Source of the DNA: Rhynchopus sp. YZ270_cl-10 | Taxonomy: Eukaryota > Euglenozoa > Diplonemea > Diplonemida > Diplonemidae | DNA: 64,000 nt | Reading direction: 5' to 3' | NCBI GenBank assembly: GCA_964035575.1 | Contig: OZ037841.1 | Span: 992,001-1,056,000, forward strand | Part shown: one piece after another, positions 30,447 to 41,071 of the stretch | Numbering within the stretch: the first letter of the stretch is position 1 | Layout of the letters: each line of letters begins with the position of its first letter | Notes under the pieces: model-generated | The model's input: only the letters and a program-made list of their open reading frames with translations | What the model was told of the DNA's origin: nothing | Database searches by the model: none | Program-made: the position numbers and the translations under genes

Positions 30447-32222
30447 ATGGAGTTCTCTCTCGCCACAACCCGTCCTGTCACACGACGTGATTCTGGCGGC
30501 AGCGAGGGGCTTTCTTTACAAAGACAACGAGCGTTACGCGCAGACATCGTGGAGGAGCTTCCCAAGCAGTATAGTGCATATGACTTAATTCCTGAGGATG
30601 AAGTGCGGAAGTGGATGGCTGTGCAAGGCTTCAACGTACCGGACACCGTTACATCACGAGACGCGTTGGTTGAATTATACAAGGCAGCCCCTTTACCACT
30701 CACCGCGAACCACCACCTCAGCGTTGCTGAAGATGTATACGACAATCTGTGTGGTGCCTGCACGCAGAAGATTGTGGCATTCACGCAGCACCTTCGGTGT
30801 ACACGGTGTGCGGTTTTGCTCCATCCGCATTGTGGTCGTGCGGTGCACCCGACAGCACGACCTCTCGTCAAGAACGAAGTGTTCCGCTTGATTTCCATCC
30901 GACGCATCTGTGGCACCGAAGCGCTTGCCCGCTTCAACACCACAGTCGATTCATGCGATCCATTTGGGTTCTACCACGGCCAACGCGTCGGATCCCTCCG
31001 CGGAACCTTCGCTGGACGAAGAGGAACCGTAGTAGGAGTAGGCCAAGATAAAAAGCTCTACGTTCAATGGGACGGCGCAAGCGGCTGTCAAGCTCTTTTC
31101 GCGGGAGACCCGGGTTTGCAGGATACAGAACAGTTACAACGATGCCACGCACTCTTTGTTATACGGTGCTGCACCCAGGAGGGGCGGAGGGATTCTTTGT
31201 GCGACGATACCATCGTCAATTCGGTGGATGAACAGCTGGCATCACACCATGGCTGTGGTGTGGACGACTGGAAGAACAGCGGCGGGAGGAAGTGTTGTCC
31301 ACGCTGCCAGCAACCCTTTTCGCGCTACACACAATGTGATGAATGCGGGATCGTTGTTTTCAATGGCCTCGAATACCGAGAAGCACAGTGGGACGCACTG
31401 CTGGCATCGGATGAATACAAAACGTACCTCGCAAGCCACGACGACAGCCGTACCAGCATTCACGGGGCCTGCGAGATGGGTGAGCTCGACGATGTCCGCG
31501 TCCTCGTCAAAAACCGCTCCATGTGTCCCGACGCGCCCCTCCCCTCTGCCCTCTACACCTGGGCCGACGACCTTCGACGCACCCCCCTCCATGTAACAGT
31601 CCTCAGCCACCTCAAGCTACCAGGGTGGTACAAATCGCAAGACGTCCGTCTCCAGCACGAATGCCTCCAAGTCGATGTGGTGCGTCTCTTGCACGAGTTG
31701 GGATGTGATTTGAACAGACGTGACATAACCGGACGCACCGCTCTGCATTTGGCTGCAGAATTTTTAAGTCCATATCCGATTTTGGCAGATGAGGATACAT
31801 ATCTGAACAGAGCACAAAGCTTTCGTGCAAGGCAGCATGCTGATAAAAACCGAAGCAATTCGGACATATCACAGCGCTGGCCGGATGGTGTCCGGGTTCT
31901 GCATGAACTGCTTCGTTTAGGTGCCGATCCATCACTCAAAACGACGGCAGGAGAGTCCGCGCTGGACCTGATGACACCCATCGCCGCTGTGTACCCCAAC
32001 TACACCCAGCAGCGTCTGACACGCCTGCTCTCTGGCAAACAGAAGTGCGACAAGAGCGAGCACTACACAGCACGCCCTGCGTCGCACAGCATAGGGGCCT
32101 ACAAGGGGTCCTTCTACTCAGGGTCCAAGTCGAAGCCAAAGGCGAAGCCGAAGGTGGCCCCGAAGCGTGCAAGGAGTGTTTCTTTGCAGCGTGCTATGGG
32201 GGCGTCGCACTCGGCGTTGTGA
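30447..32222 (+). CDS. Zinc-finger, SH3/KOW-like and ankyrin repeat protein
   Basis: A 591-residue protein. Residues about 102-130 form a zinc-binding finger of PHD/C1 type (CGAC, then LRCTRCAVLLHPHCGRAVH). Residues about 170-205 (FYHGQRVGSLRGTFAGRRGT then VVGVGQDKKLYVQWDG) resemble a small SH3/KOW/Tudor barrel. A second zinc motif follows at about 282-305 (KCCPRCQQPF, QCDECG). From about 335 to 525 there are three or four ankyrin repeats, clearest at DITGRTALHLAAEF and VRVLHELLRLGADPSLKTTAG. The tail (540-591) is basic and Ser-rich (KSKPKAKPKVAPKRARSVS), suggesting RNA or nuclear contacts. Probably an adaptor or ubiquitin-type regulator; the finger lacks a classic RING spacing. Domain calls by eye. 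Confidence 0.8.
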   Translation: MEFSLATTRPVTRRDSGGSEGLSLQRQRALRADIVEELPKQYSAYDLIPEDEVRKWMAVQGFNVPDTVTSRDALVELYKAAPLPLTANHHLSVAEDVYDNLCGACTQKIVAFTQHLRCTRCAVLLHPHCGRAVHPTARPLVKNEVFRLISIRRICGTEALARFNTTVDSCDPFGFYHGQRVGSLRGTFAGRRGTVVGVGQDKKLYVQWDGASGCQALFAGDPGLQDTEQLQRCHALFVIRCCTQEGRRDSLCDDTIVNSVDEQLASHHGCGVDDWKNSGGRKCCPRCQQPFSRYTQCDECGIVVFNGLEYREAQWDALLASDEYKTYLASHDDSRTSIHGACEMGELDDVRVLVKNRSMCPDAPLPSALYTWADDLRRTPLHVTVLSHLKLPGWYKSQDVRLQHECLQVDVVRLLHELGCDLNRRDITGRTALHLAAEFLSPYPILADEDTYLNRAQSFRARQHADKNRSNSDISQRWPDGVRVLHELLRLGADPSLKTTAGESALDLMTPIAAVYPNYTQQRLTRLLSGKQKCDKSEHYTARPASHSIGAYKGSFYSGSKSKPKAKPKVAPKRARSVSLQRAMGASHSAL

Positions 32223-32791
32223 AAGGGGGGGAGTGATGGAGTGGGGGTACGGTGACCTAGTCATTAACAAGACTGGCACTCTGACGAACACTTTTACTGG
32301 AACAAAGCCTAACTTAAACTAGCATTTTACTGGCACATGACTGGCACTTTTACTGAATACATTACTAGTAAAATGACTGGCATGGTGCTGACTAGGCAAT
32401 ATGCTAGAAGGGAAAAAGCGTCTCTTTGTTGGGTCAAAGGCCACGCATGTTGATCGTGGTGTGACAGTGATGTGCCTTTGTGTCTGCGTTTTCCAAAAAA
32501 AAATCGTTCTTCTACAGTAACCAGAGCGCACATTGCGGGGCTTAGGTTCATACCAACCGTTAAGGTTGACTACACAACGAGAGGCTGTTCGTCTTATAAA
32601 CTTTTTCTTTCTTTTTTTTCATCTCAAAAATTTTTTTTTGTACCCTTTTGTCTATGCTTTTGTTCTCTTCTGTTATGCGATGCGAATCTCCCTCCTCTCC
32701 TCTTCTCTCCTTTTTGCACCTCCACATCACCACCATACCACCACAACACCACCACCTTCAGGACACATCAGGTCCCCCCCACCACCACACT
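32223..32791. other. Gene-free stretch
   Basis: Contains a diverged foldback (about 32257-32398, with GACTGGCAC and ACTAGTAA repeats), a weak hairpin copy (32562-32594, loop ACGAGAG) and a C/A-rich leader (32690-32790). Confidence 0.5.
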
Positions 32792-33607
32792 ATGCAGCAC
32801 CCCACACTGCACCCGCTGTCCCCCGTGGAGGAGGTAGTCATGGGCACACATGTCCCCCCTGAGTGTGCACCACTGTCGCCGACCACGGCACTCCCCGGGT
32901 ACGTCATGCCAACGGTAGGGGAGGTGCACGCGCCTGCCTCCCTCCGTCCCATCTCGATCTCTGCCTTCCCTATGGGTCCACCAGAGGTCGTTATGGGGGA
33001 GGAGCTGCACACAGTCGCAGACCTGGCACAGCTCCCCGCAATGATTTTGAAAAGACAGACCGAATGGGACGGCGATCGCTTCGTACCTTACGCCGTTTTT
33101 TCTGACAAAAACGGAGACCCAGTTGGTGTCATTGATGTGGACAGTACCAAAGGGCTTGAGACGTTATGTGGATGCACCAGGTTTACTGCGACGTTGCGTT
33201 CCACCGCGACAGGGAAGGGGTTGGTGGAGATGCAACAAAAAGCAGTATGCTGCAGGTCAGATATGCTGGTAACGGATATGAGCAGTGTTCGGCGGCGTGA
33301 GGTAGGGAGGGCGACGGTGCCCTGCTGCTCCAGAGAGGTGGAGTTGACGGATGCGCTTGGTGTCGAGGTGGGACGTGTGTCGCGTGACAACCCAGACCCA
33401 GAAGCTGCACTGCACACCGCCAGCCAGCCAGCAAAGAGTGTCGCAAGTGTGCGTGGCGAGCTAGGAAGCAACCTCCGCGCACTTCACAACCGTTCCATGT
33501 ACGACCTACGCGACGTAGCGGAACCCGAAGAGAGCGCAGCCGAGATGCCTGTAGACGGGAAGTTGCTGCTGATAGCGGGAATTCTGCAGGTAGGGTTTGC
33601 GAAGTGA
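32792..33607 (+). CDS. Scramblase-like (LURP-one/tubby fold) protein
   Basis: Start set at 32792 (MQHPTLHPL); the upstream in-frame part to 32648 looks like a C/A-rich leader. Product 271 residues. After a Pro-rich N-terminus (1-70) the core shows the phospholipid-scramblase order: a helix ELHTVADLAQLPAMILKRQT, then strands YAVFSDKNGDPVGVID, CTRFTATLRSTATGKGLVEM, CCRSDML, VEVGRVSRD. A final hydrophobic helix with MPVDGKLLLIAGILQVGF is in the place of the family's membrane helix (often F-P-L-D-L-D then hydrophobic). The function would be calcium-dependent lipid scrambling or just the fold. About 50 residues of the second barrel repeat seem missing or diverged. Alternative: unrelated beta protein. 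Confidence 0.6.
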   Translation: MQHPTLHPLSPVEEVVMGTHVPPECAPLSPTTALPGYVMPTVGEVHAPASLRPISISAFPMGPPEVVMGEELHTVADLAQLPAMILKRQTEWDGDRFVPYAVFSDKNGDPVGVIDVDSTKGLETLCGCTRFTATLRSTATGKGLVEMQQKAVCCRSDMLVTDMSSVRRREVGRATVPCCSREVELTDALGVEVGRVSRDNPDPEAALHTASQPAKSVASVRGELGSNLRALHNRSMYDLRDVAEPEESAAEMPVDGKLLLIAGILQVGFAK

Positions 33608-33669
33608 AGGAGAAGAAAAACAAATGAAAAAAAAATATTCGAAAAATTTAGGAGGATAACCTGTGTTGA

Positions 33670-33700
33670 AAAGATGTGTGTACACGAGAGGCACATCAAG
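33670..33700 (+). repeat. Dispersed hairpin, GTGTGC variant
   Basis: AAGATGTGTGTACACGAGAG then GCACATCAAG, ~65 bases after the scramblase stop; followed by part of the GTACC-type repeat (33717-33760). Confidence 0.55.
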
Positions 33701-34429
33701 ATTTCCCTTTTTTCTTGTGACAGTGTATGGTACACTGTTCGAGGGGTATTTCAAGTCGGGATTTTTTTCCCCCACCCATTTGCAGCCAACGTACATAGGG
33801 TAAAACGGTGCATTTCGATTGGAAAGAAAATAGAGGGAAGCGGCGGGGGAGAAAAATATTCTGTCGGAAAGAGTGAATGTGTCATTTTGCAAAAAAAAAA
33901 GGGTATCCTGTGATGGATAGGTCCCGAAGAGACATTACCAGAATAGCCCCCTAGGCATTGTATGTATGTGTTGTGTTTTGAAATTTATGTTATGGGTAGT
34001 TCTTGTGAGGAATGTTGCTCGTTGTGTGTGCGGGGAAGAAAAAAATCTACGTTTTATGGTCGTTGTTGTTGCTGCTTTTTTTCGTTATCCGTTTTGTTTT
34101 TATGATAAGGTTTTTTTTCTCTCGTTCGTGGCTTTTCTTTTACTTAATTGGTGTGATCCATATGAGGATATGGGGTACCTAGAAAGACCCAAGAAAGACC
34201 TTGTTTACACCTAATTTTTAGGGACGCTAAAATTGTGTGTAGCATTTTTTTTTTTGATAGTTTTTTGTGTCCAGAAATTTTTCCCAGAAAATTTTTACCC
34301 ACAAAAAAGAGTCGAATATAAAGGTACACTGTCACAACTTAGTGGCAAAAGGGCTTCCATAGTCATTCGGGTGCATACCCCTATCCCTTTCGCATTACAA
34401 AATTTGGGGTTTGATTTTTTTATGTTTAT

Positions 34430-35410
34430 CATACATTGAAATACCGGGGAGTCACGGGGAGTTTGGCAAAAAATCAAAAAAAACGAACTCCCCGTGAGTG
34501 TTTTTTTGGTTTCGAGAGTTTTCGAGAGTGTTTTTTTTTTTTTTTACGGAGAGTTTTCGCGATTAATCGCGACAAAATTCGCGATTAATCCCCGGGAGTA
34601 AACTCGCGATTTTTTGTAGCATTTTACCCCAAACACAACCGTGCACACCTGGTGCTATCCGCATCTGACCTGTGCCTACCTGGGCACACGTTCAGTCTAC
34701 GTACTCACATTACACCTACCGATTGATTCGCAAAATGCACCCACCACGACAGAGGGGTGATAAGCCTCGCGGCTTTAGGCGGCACAGTGGTGGCGGACAT
34801 GAGCAAACGAGCCCACAGGTCGATCACAAATGCGACGGGTTAATTCCGCGCTTGGGAATTATCCACACCTGTTTAAGATATAATTACGCTTAAATTACTC
34901 TGGGCGAAAAATGGTACACCATACCAGCAGGGAAGCATACCACCACATGTAAGCAGGGCTATTTTAAATATGGGCCAATATGTCCCAGTATAGCAGTACA
35001 CCCAATAAATCCATTGGAGAAGGAACATTGCACTTTTGACCACCACAGAATACATGTTGCCAGCCACACCACTAAAGTACAAAAACCCCCTCGGAACGTA
35101 GTGAGAGCTTGTGAAAAAATCTCTCCCCGTTCATAGATGGCCCAGTTTTCGAGATTTTTTCATAAATTCGCGATTAATCGCAAATTTTTATTTTATAAAT
35201 TGGAGAGTTTTCGAGAGTATTTTTTTTAAATCGGGGAGTATTGGAGAGTTTTGGAGAGTTTTGGAGAGTTTTTTTTAAAATTGGAGAGTTTTCGAGAGTT
35301 TTTCACAAATTCGCGATTAATCGCGAATTTTTTTTCTTTTTTTTTAATCGCTAAAACTCTCGAAAACACCAGTGGAGAGTCTCCGCGACTCCCGGGGATT
35401 TCAATGTATG
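34430..35410. mobile_element. 981-bp inverted-repeat element with 6-bp duplication
   Basis: The left end CATACATTGAAATACCGGGG is inverted at the right (CCCGGGGATTTCAATGTATG) with few mismatches. The flanks are a direct repeat GTTTAT (34424-34429, 35411-35416). Just inside both ends are many GGAGAGTTTTCGAGAGTTTT-like units and ATTCGCGATTAATCGCGA palindromes. The central ~250 bp is GC-richer but has no clear gene. Confidence 0.8.
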
Positions 35411-35469
35411 GTTTATGTTGATTACTGTTTGCTAAAGTAGTTTGTGAATTTGTACTTTTTTTGTGATCA

Positions 35470-35503
35470 AGGTGACTGAGGACGAGAGGCTTAGGTTCAT
35501 CTT
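35470..35503 (+). repeat. Dispersed ACGAGAG-loop hairpin
   Basis: GATCAAGGTGACTGAGGACG then AGAGGCTTAGGTTCATCTT. One mismatch next to the loop. Confidence 0.7.
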
Positions 35504-35609
35504 ACAAACGTCTTTTCTTTTCTTTTCTTATGATGTTGCGGTTTTCTATTAAGCTGCAGGGTTGTGCATTTCAGCTTTCTACCTGCACCGGAATAGAAAA
35601 TTCTCAACA

Positions 35610-35646
<37 letters not shown>

Positions 35647-35861
35647 AACTGAGACAAGGGAAGCCCTGCTTTAAGGCGCATTTTTTCCCGTTTTGCCCGG
35701 GGATGCCCAGTGGCTCAGCCGTTTTTTTTTAAAATTAAATTTGCCCCGGGCTGTCTCAGTGTGCCTCACGACGGAGCTAATAACAGGCTGTATTGTGCAC
35801 ACACTACACAGTCGTGCAGGTTGGTTAGCATAGCACACGACCAATCTTTACTTTGTGATCA

Positions 35862-35895
35862 AGGTGACCAAGCGCGAGAGGCTCCGATTCATCTT
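35862..35895 (+). repeat. Dispersed hairpin, diverged
   Basis: GATCAAGGTGACCAAGCGCG, AGAGGCTCCGATTCATCTT. The inner stem is weak; the outer AGGTGA/TCATCT is kept. Confidence 0.6.
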
Positions 35896-36361
35896 ATCAA
35901 TTTTTTTTTCCATTTCACGGGGCTCTGCATCTTACAAAAAAAAAAACTTAAGAAACACCCTCTTTGTTCTGCTTTTATTTTGAAGACTGCTCAAAAAAAA
36001 TATTTCACTTTTTTTTGACAAGTTTGAAAAATAATAAATACCGTGTTGTGTGCCCCACTATGAAACCAACTATGCTACCCTCATCCCCTTCAGGCCCGCT
36101 CCCATTTTTTTTTTTCTTCCTCTTTTTTTTTTGTTTTTTTTTTTCGAAACCCACGTTGTCTTCTTCTATTCACTAGTGCGTGCATAAAAAAGAAAAGAGG
36201 AGAAAAACACAAGGAGTCCACCTGGACAAGGCTCGTAGCGATGATGCAACTTTTGTCGTGCTGAATGCACTGTGGCCAGGGGTGTGGGTATATAGCATTT
36301 AGGGGACAGCAAAATGCTACCTGAAGGGTGGGGAGGGATGGCATTTTGCTTGTTATTTTCT

Positions 36362-36440
36362 TAGGGTACTTGTGCTTTCATCCGGATGGCTGGCATCGTA
36401 CGTGGGTCAGTCGGAGGTGCCTGCATCAACAACCACAGTT
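36362..36440 (+). repeat. GCAGGGTAC...GTGCCTGCATCAA repeat, copy 4
   Basis: AGGGTACTTGTGCTTTCATC, GGATGGCTGGCATCGTACG, GGTGCCTGCATCAACAACC. Confidence 0.75.
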
Positions 36441-36817
36441 TTCTTAAGCCAAATGCATTATCTATCCTCATACCCCTGGCCACAGTGCGTCTCAACAAAA
36501 TAAGCTACTAAAAAGAGGTCTGCGATATGGTCAGATTTTTTGTCAAAAAAGTTAGTACACCATCTTGTAACGAATAACGGATAATGTTATGATACGTTTT
36601 TGCTTTATTTGGAAAAAAAAGAACCCGGTCCATCAAGTTATGATCATCTTTTTTTTTCTTTTTTTCTTTTTCTGCTTCTGCTTCCAACGAGAGAAAAAAT
36701 GCTGTGCCCTCCCTGACACCTGACCCCCGGGGGGAGCTATTCATCTTTCAAAGGTTTTTCCCCTCCTCTTCTCCTTCCCCAATCCTTTCTCCATACACGT
36801 GGGGCTTGGGTTTCATC

Positions 36818-37435
36818 CAGAGTCCTAGCTTGCCTGGGTCAGTGGGTCAAGCTGACCCAAGTGCCTGGGTCGCGACCCACGAAAAAAAAAAAAAAAAAGG
36901 GAATTAATTAATTTGGAAATTGGGAAATTCTGATTTTTTCCCCTCTTTGGGGGGCCTACCACCTTTTCTGGGGTAAGAAAAAAATATTGACAAAAAAATC
37001 CGGCACCGTCCAGGGCTGGACCCAATTTTTTTTGCCTGCGGCGCCATTTTTCCTTTTTTGCTCCGCAAAAAAGGGTTCGTAGAGTGACTCTGTGGTGTAA
37101 AAAGCTACATTTTTACACCGTACCCTAATTTTTTTCGCCTGCGGCGCCATTTTATATATTTTGTGTTGGGTGATCTATGAACGGGGAGTGATTTTTATGG
37201 TTATAGTGGCGTTACATTTAACGTTGTGAGCAACTCACTAGTCGTAGTGGCCAAAATTTGTATCAGTCAAGAACTTGTCCATTTTTCTGAAATGACCCCA
37301 CCACAGTGAGGGTAGAGCTCGGAAAACCCAAAAAAGCCAAGACAAGCCCCCCAAGGCCCAAAACCTCTGCTGACCCAAAAAAAAAAATTCTGACCCAGAT
37401 TTGGCATTTTTTTTCAAAACCAAGCTAGGACCCTG
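36818..37435. mobile_element. hAT-like non-autonomous element, 618 bp
   Basis: CAGAGTCCTAGCTTG at the left and CAAGCTAGGACCCTG at the right are inverse with one mismatch. The flanks are an 8-bp direct repeat GTTTCATC (36810-36817, 37436-37443). Carries GCCTGCGGCGCCATTTT twice and, on the minus strand, the GTGGTGGGGTCA ... ATGGACAAGTTC block. No transposase. Confidence 0.85.
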
Positions 37436-37659
37436 GTTTCATCTTTGCGAAGAAAAAAAAAATCTTTTACGCAGGCTAGTTGCAATTTCTTTGATTTTCG
37501 CTGTGCTTCACTTTGAAGAAAAAAATATCTATACTTTTGAGTGATTGCCCCACACAATGTCAAGGTTTTTTTTTTCTCTTTCCTTTTCACAACTCCTCCA
37601 GCACATCTTTCGTTTTTTGTTCCGTTCATTTGTTTCTGTAAAATAAAAAAAACACGGGT

Positions 37660-38140
37660 CGGGAAAGATCTTTTTTTTTTTTTTTTTTTTTTTTTCGAGA
37701 AAAAAAATCCTCTTCTCCCGAAAAAAAAAAAAAAAAAAAAGATTTTTGGGAGAAAAAAAAAAAGAGAAAAGATTTGAAAATCCTGGGAAAATCCTGAAAA
37801 AATCCATGAAATTTCATGAAAAATCTCGAGATCTTGAGAAATCTTTGAAAAAAAAAAAAAAGATTTTCAAAATCTTTTTTTTTTTTTTTCCCCAAAAAGA
37901 TTTTTCAAAATCCCAAAAATCTTTTTTATCTTTTTTTTGAGAAAAAAAAGATTTTCAAGATCTTTTTCATCTTTTTTTCTCTTTTTTTCCTTTTTTTCCT
38001 TTTTTTTCCAGGATTTTTCAAAGATCTCAAAGATCTCGAGAGATCCTGAAAAAAAAAGACAAAAATCCTGAAAATCTTGATTTTTTTTTTTTTTTCTCCC
38101 GAGATTCTCGAAAAAAGACAAAAAAAGACAAAAGATCTTT
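37660..38140. repeat. A/T-run and GATC-rich palindromic low-complexity stretch
   Basis: Alternating A and T runs with AGATTTTCAAAATCTTT, CTCGAGATCTTGAG and AAAGATCTCAAAGATCTCGA. Both strands read as long Phe/Lys frames, which are not genes. Confidence 0.85.
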
Positions 38141-38610
38141 CCTGACCCGTGAAAAAAGATTGGCAGTTCTTTTCGCGACTTTCGTTACTCACTGGAGGTA
38201 TTCAGTGATTTTGTCGCTACAACAAAACAAGCCAGGACCATATCTGCCAGTCCACACTGCAACCAACAGAGTACGAGAAGTAGACATCATCCAATAAGGG
38301 GTTTATGCGTATCCCTTGCCACACTCTTTTAGGGGCGGAGGTGATTGGGTTCTGTACATATCCTGTCAAATCCTGCCCCACCCACCCGATGTTGGGAGAG
38401 GCAGAATCCAACCTCTTTTTGGGTGGGTCTTTCAATGTGCAAAAAATATATGACAACAACAGACTGCACTGAGAGTCGCACCGAGGGTCAGAGTTGGTCA
38501 CCGTGTAGTTGGGGACACCAAAAAAACCCCACCTGTTGTTTCCCCCCCTCCCCAAAGATGACTAAGCAGTGTCGACAGCTTCGCAACGTTTCATTTTTTT
38601 GTTCTTCTCG

Positions 38611-38640
38611 AGATGACTTAGAGAGGCTAAGGGTTATCTT
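38611..38640 (+). repeat. Dispersed hairpin with inverted stem bases
   Basis: CTTAG pairs with CTAAG around AGAGG: a T-A/A-T swap relative to other copies, with pairing kept. Followed by GCGGAGTGTCAATGCCTGCG and AGAGGTGTTTGCAC as at 12240. Confidence 0.75.
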
Positions 38641-40006
38641 ATAAATTTTTCTTGAGCTGCGTTTGAGTACGTTTCAACTTTTCTTCCAGCGGAGTGTCAA
38701 TGCCTGCGTCTTAGAGGTGTTTGCACACCAAATTTCACTTTTTCTTATACTCATTATACCTTCTATTCAGTAGAATAGTTAGTATATGAAACAACTTTTT
38801 CTTTCTTTCTTTGATCCTCATAACAACACGAGGATGAAAACAATTGTCAAAGCCATATGCCGAATCTTTCCCCTCAGTGAGTCTCTGAGGCCCATCTTAC
38901 CTAGAGTGCCACATGCATTGTCACCTCCCCCTTCACCATACACCCGCCTCGTGGTGTGAATAAGGGAACGTGGTGCGCTGTGTGTGGCCCCTCTCATGAA
39001 CCCCTCCGGGCTGCTGGTCAGCAAAACCCCTCAAGGCTTTTTTGCTTGGAATGTTGTTTAAAGGGGGCTTCTTAAAGACCGGTCGTTTTTTTCTTTGAAA
39101 ATTTGGTTTGTATTTAGTGTAGACAGGATACGCTCCACTAAACTGAACGCTTTTGAGAAGTAGATGTCGAACCCACGTGAGGCAAAATTCATCTCTCAAC
39201 TTTTTTTTAGGTCAGTCGGTGCCTGCAGATATTAATCACCTTTTTTTTCTCTTCCCGTACTTTCAATTGAATGAGAAGTCGTGTGTTGCTGTGGTGTGTT
39301 TCTTTCAGTGACTGCGTCCGCTGAGGAACGGTGAGGCGTTTGCTCTTTCAACTTCATATTTCTTTTAGCTTTTCTTCGAACCCCACAGGGCAACCCTACT
39401 AGGATCTGCTCTGTTGACTCCGAAACGTTTTACAAACCATTCAGTTAAGACACAAACTCAACTTCATCCGGGGGTGAAGGTGGCTGGATTGGGTGAGCCG
39501 GGTGGACAACAAAAAAAGAAGGGTGATGAAGGGGGAAAAAGAACAAACAAAAACAGAGTTTTTTCGCAAGAAAAATCATCGTCTTTATCTGTCCCTTCTG
39601 TCCTTCCCGAACCATCTAATGCCTCTTGTTCGCTAATGGGGGCAGTGCTGTTGGGTCTTTCCACAATGATTCCACTGGTTTCAAGAAAAAAAATATAACT
39701 CGAAATGACCACAGTACGCCCCCTTCTGACACACGCCTTTCTCCCCTCGCTCGTGCCCTACAGAACTTCGTTTCTATTCACTCCCCTAATTTTTTAGTTT
39801 CGCCGTGTGCACATTTTGTCGAAACTGCAACAACCCCTGTTCACCCCAACCCACAAAAGAAATTCGTTTTATTTCTATTTAACCCCAAACCCATACATTT
39901 GTGTTGATTTTTTTTCGCTGTGCTTTTACATTTTTTATCACTCAAAAATATCATTGGTTTCTTTACACAAAAAAGTAGTGAAGACTGTCTAATATGGTAG
40001 CTACAC

Positions 40007-40105
40007 CCACCTGATTTTGTCTGAAATTTCGGTGGGGTTTAGTGGTGTTTGGTGATGTTAAGACCACTATCCAAAACTCCGCCAAATTTCATGCGAATCA
40101 GGTGG
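40007..40105. mobile_element. CACCTGATTTTG foldback, copy 3, with 5-bp duplication
   Basis: 99 bp: CCACCTGATTTTGTCTGAAA at the left, inverse CATGCGAATCAGGTGG at the right. Direct repeat TACAC on both sides (40002-40006, 40106-40110), so it inserted as a unit. Confidence 0.8.
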
Positions 40106-40381
40106 TACACTAATCCAACAACTTATCGGGGGAAAAGTCAACTCAAAATAATATTATATAGCACACTGTTCCATATGGGGTAGTCTTACCTCGTGGTAAC
40201 CGTGTGACTATCAATGAAGTGCTCTCTGGGGTTCGATAACCCGCGGGGAATCAATCTTCGGTCAACTTTTCTTTCTTTTTCAATGGGGTTTTTTTGCCAG
40301 CTTTGGGGATGGGGGGGTTTTTTTTAAAAGAAAAATCGTGGCTGCTATCTAGTGATAGAGTCTATAATCAAACTGAATTTT

Positions 40382-40415
40382 AGGTGACTCAGCACGCGAG
40401 GCTTAGGATCATCTT
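40382..40415 (+). repeat. Dispersed hairpin
   Basis: AGGTGACTCAGCACGCGAGG then CTTAGGATCATCTT; loop ACGCGAG, one inner mismatch. Confidence 0.65.
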
Positions 40416-40484
40416 ATACACTTTTCTATTTTTTGCTGGGACTGTCTGGTTGGGGGTCCATCTTGGGGGTCCATCATCACAGTG

Positions 40485-40540
40485 TTCTGGTCATGTACCA
40501 AAAAGTACACTGTGAGGGATTTTTTTGTATTTCAAGTAAA
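40485..40540 (+). repeat. GTACC-type repeat
   Basis: TGGTCATGTACCAAAAAGTA, CACTGTGAGGGATTTTTTTG, TATTTCAAG. Confidence 0.65.
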
Positions 40541-40740
40541 AAATTCATTTGCGGGTGACCGAGTACAAAGAGAGGCTAAGGTTCGTCTGAAACAGTTTTT
40601 TTTTTTTTTTTGAGTCAGTTTCTATTTATTTTCATTTTTCTTTTGCCTTTTTTTAACCCCATCCGGCATTCCCCCTGTTTATCAGATGTGTGACGCACAT
40701 TGATCTCGTTTTTTTCTTTCTCGGACCTACCCCCCCACGG

Positions 40741-40806
40741 TGTTCTGGTCACACAACCAAAGGTACACTGCTCACGAGAGGGCTTTTTTTTTGTATTTCA
40801 AGTCAA
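40741..40806 (+). repeat. GTACC-type repeat
   Basis: ACCAAAGGTACACTGCTCAC, GAGAGGGCTTTTT, GTATTTCAAGTCAA. Confidence 0.7.
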
Positions 40807-40962
40807 ATTTCTTTCTTATTTGCATCCCCTTCCCCACACTCCGTAAGGAGAAACCCATCCATCTTATATGCAACCCGCAAACGCCAGTAGGAAAAAGTCA
40901 GTACCAAAGACTTCAAAATAAAACAAAAGGGGTGGGGGGCGAGGCGGTGATCTGGTGCTCTT

Positions 40963-41071
40963 GTACACGGTGGATATGTGATCCATGCTATGTAATGCAA
41001 AAGTATGTTGCAACAAACATTCCAAACTAACATCATGTTATTTAGCATGTTATCGGGGCACATAGTCCACA
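40963..41071. repeat. GTAACATG-type foldback, diverged
   Basis: ACACGGTGGATATGTGATCC ... CATGTTATTTAGCATGTTAT, CGGGGCACATAGTCC. Relatives at 22340-22456 and 58455-58599. Confidence 0.5.

Noticed and set aside
32648-32791. N-terminal extension of the scramblase-like protein
   Set aside because: C/A-rich leader composition and several AG acceptor candidates before 32792.
37529-38192. Frames of Phe/Lys runs on both strands
   Set aside because: Low-complexity A/T-run DNA, symmetric on both strands.
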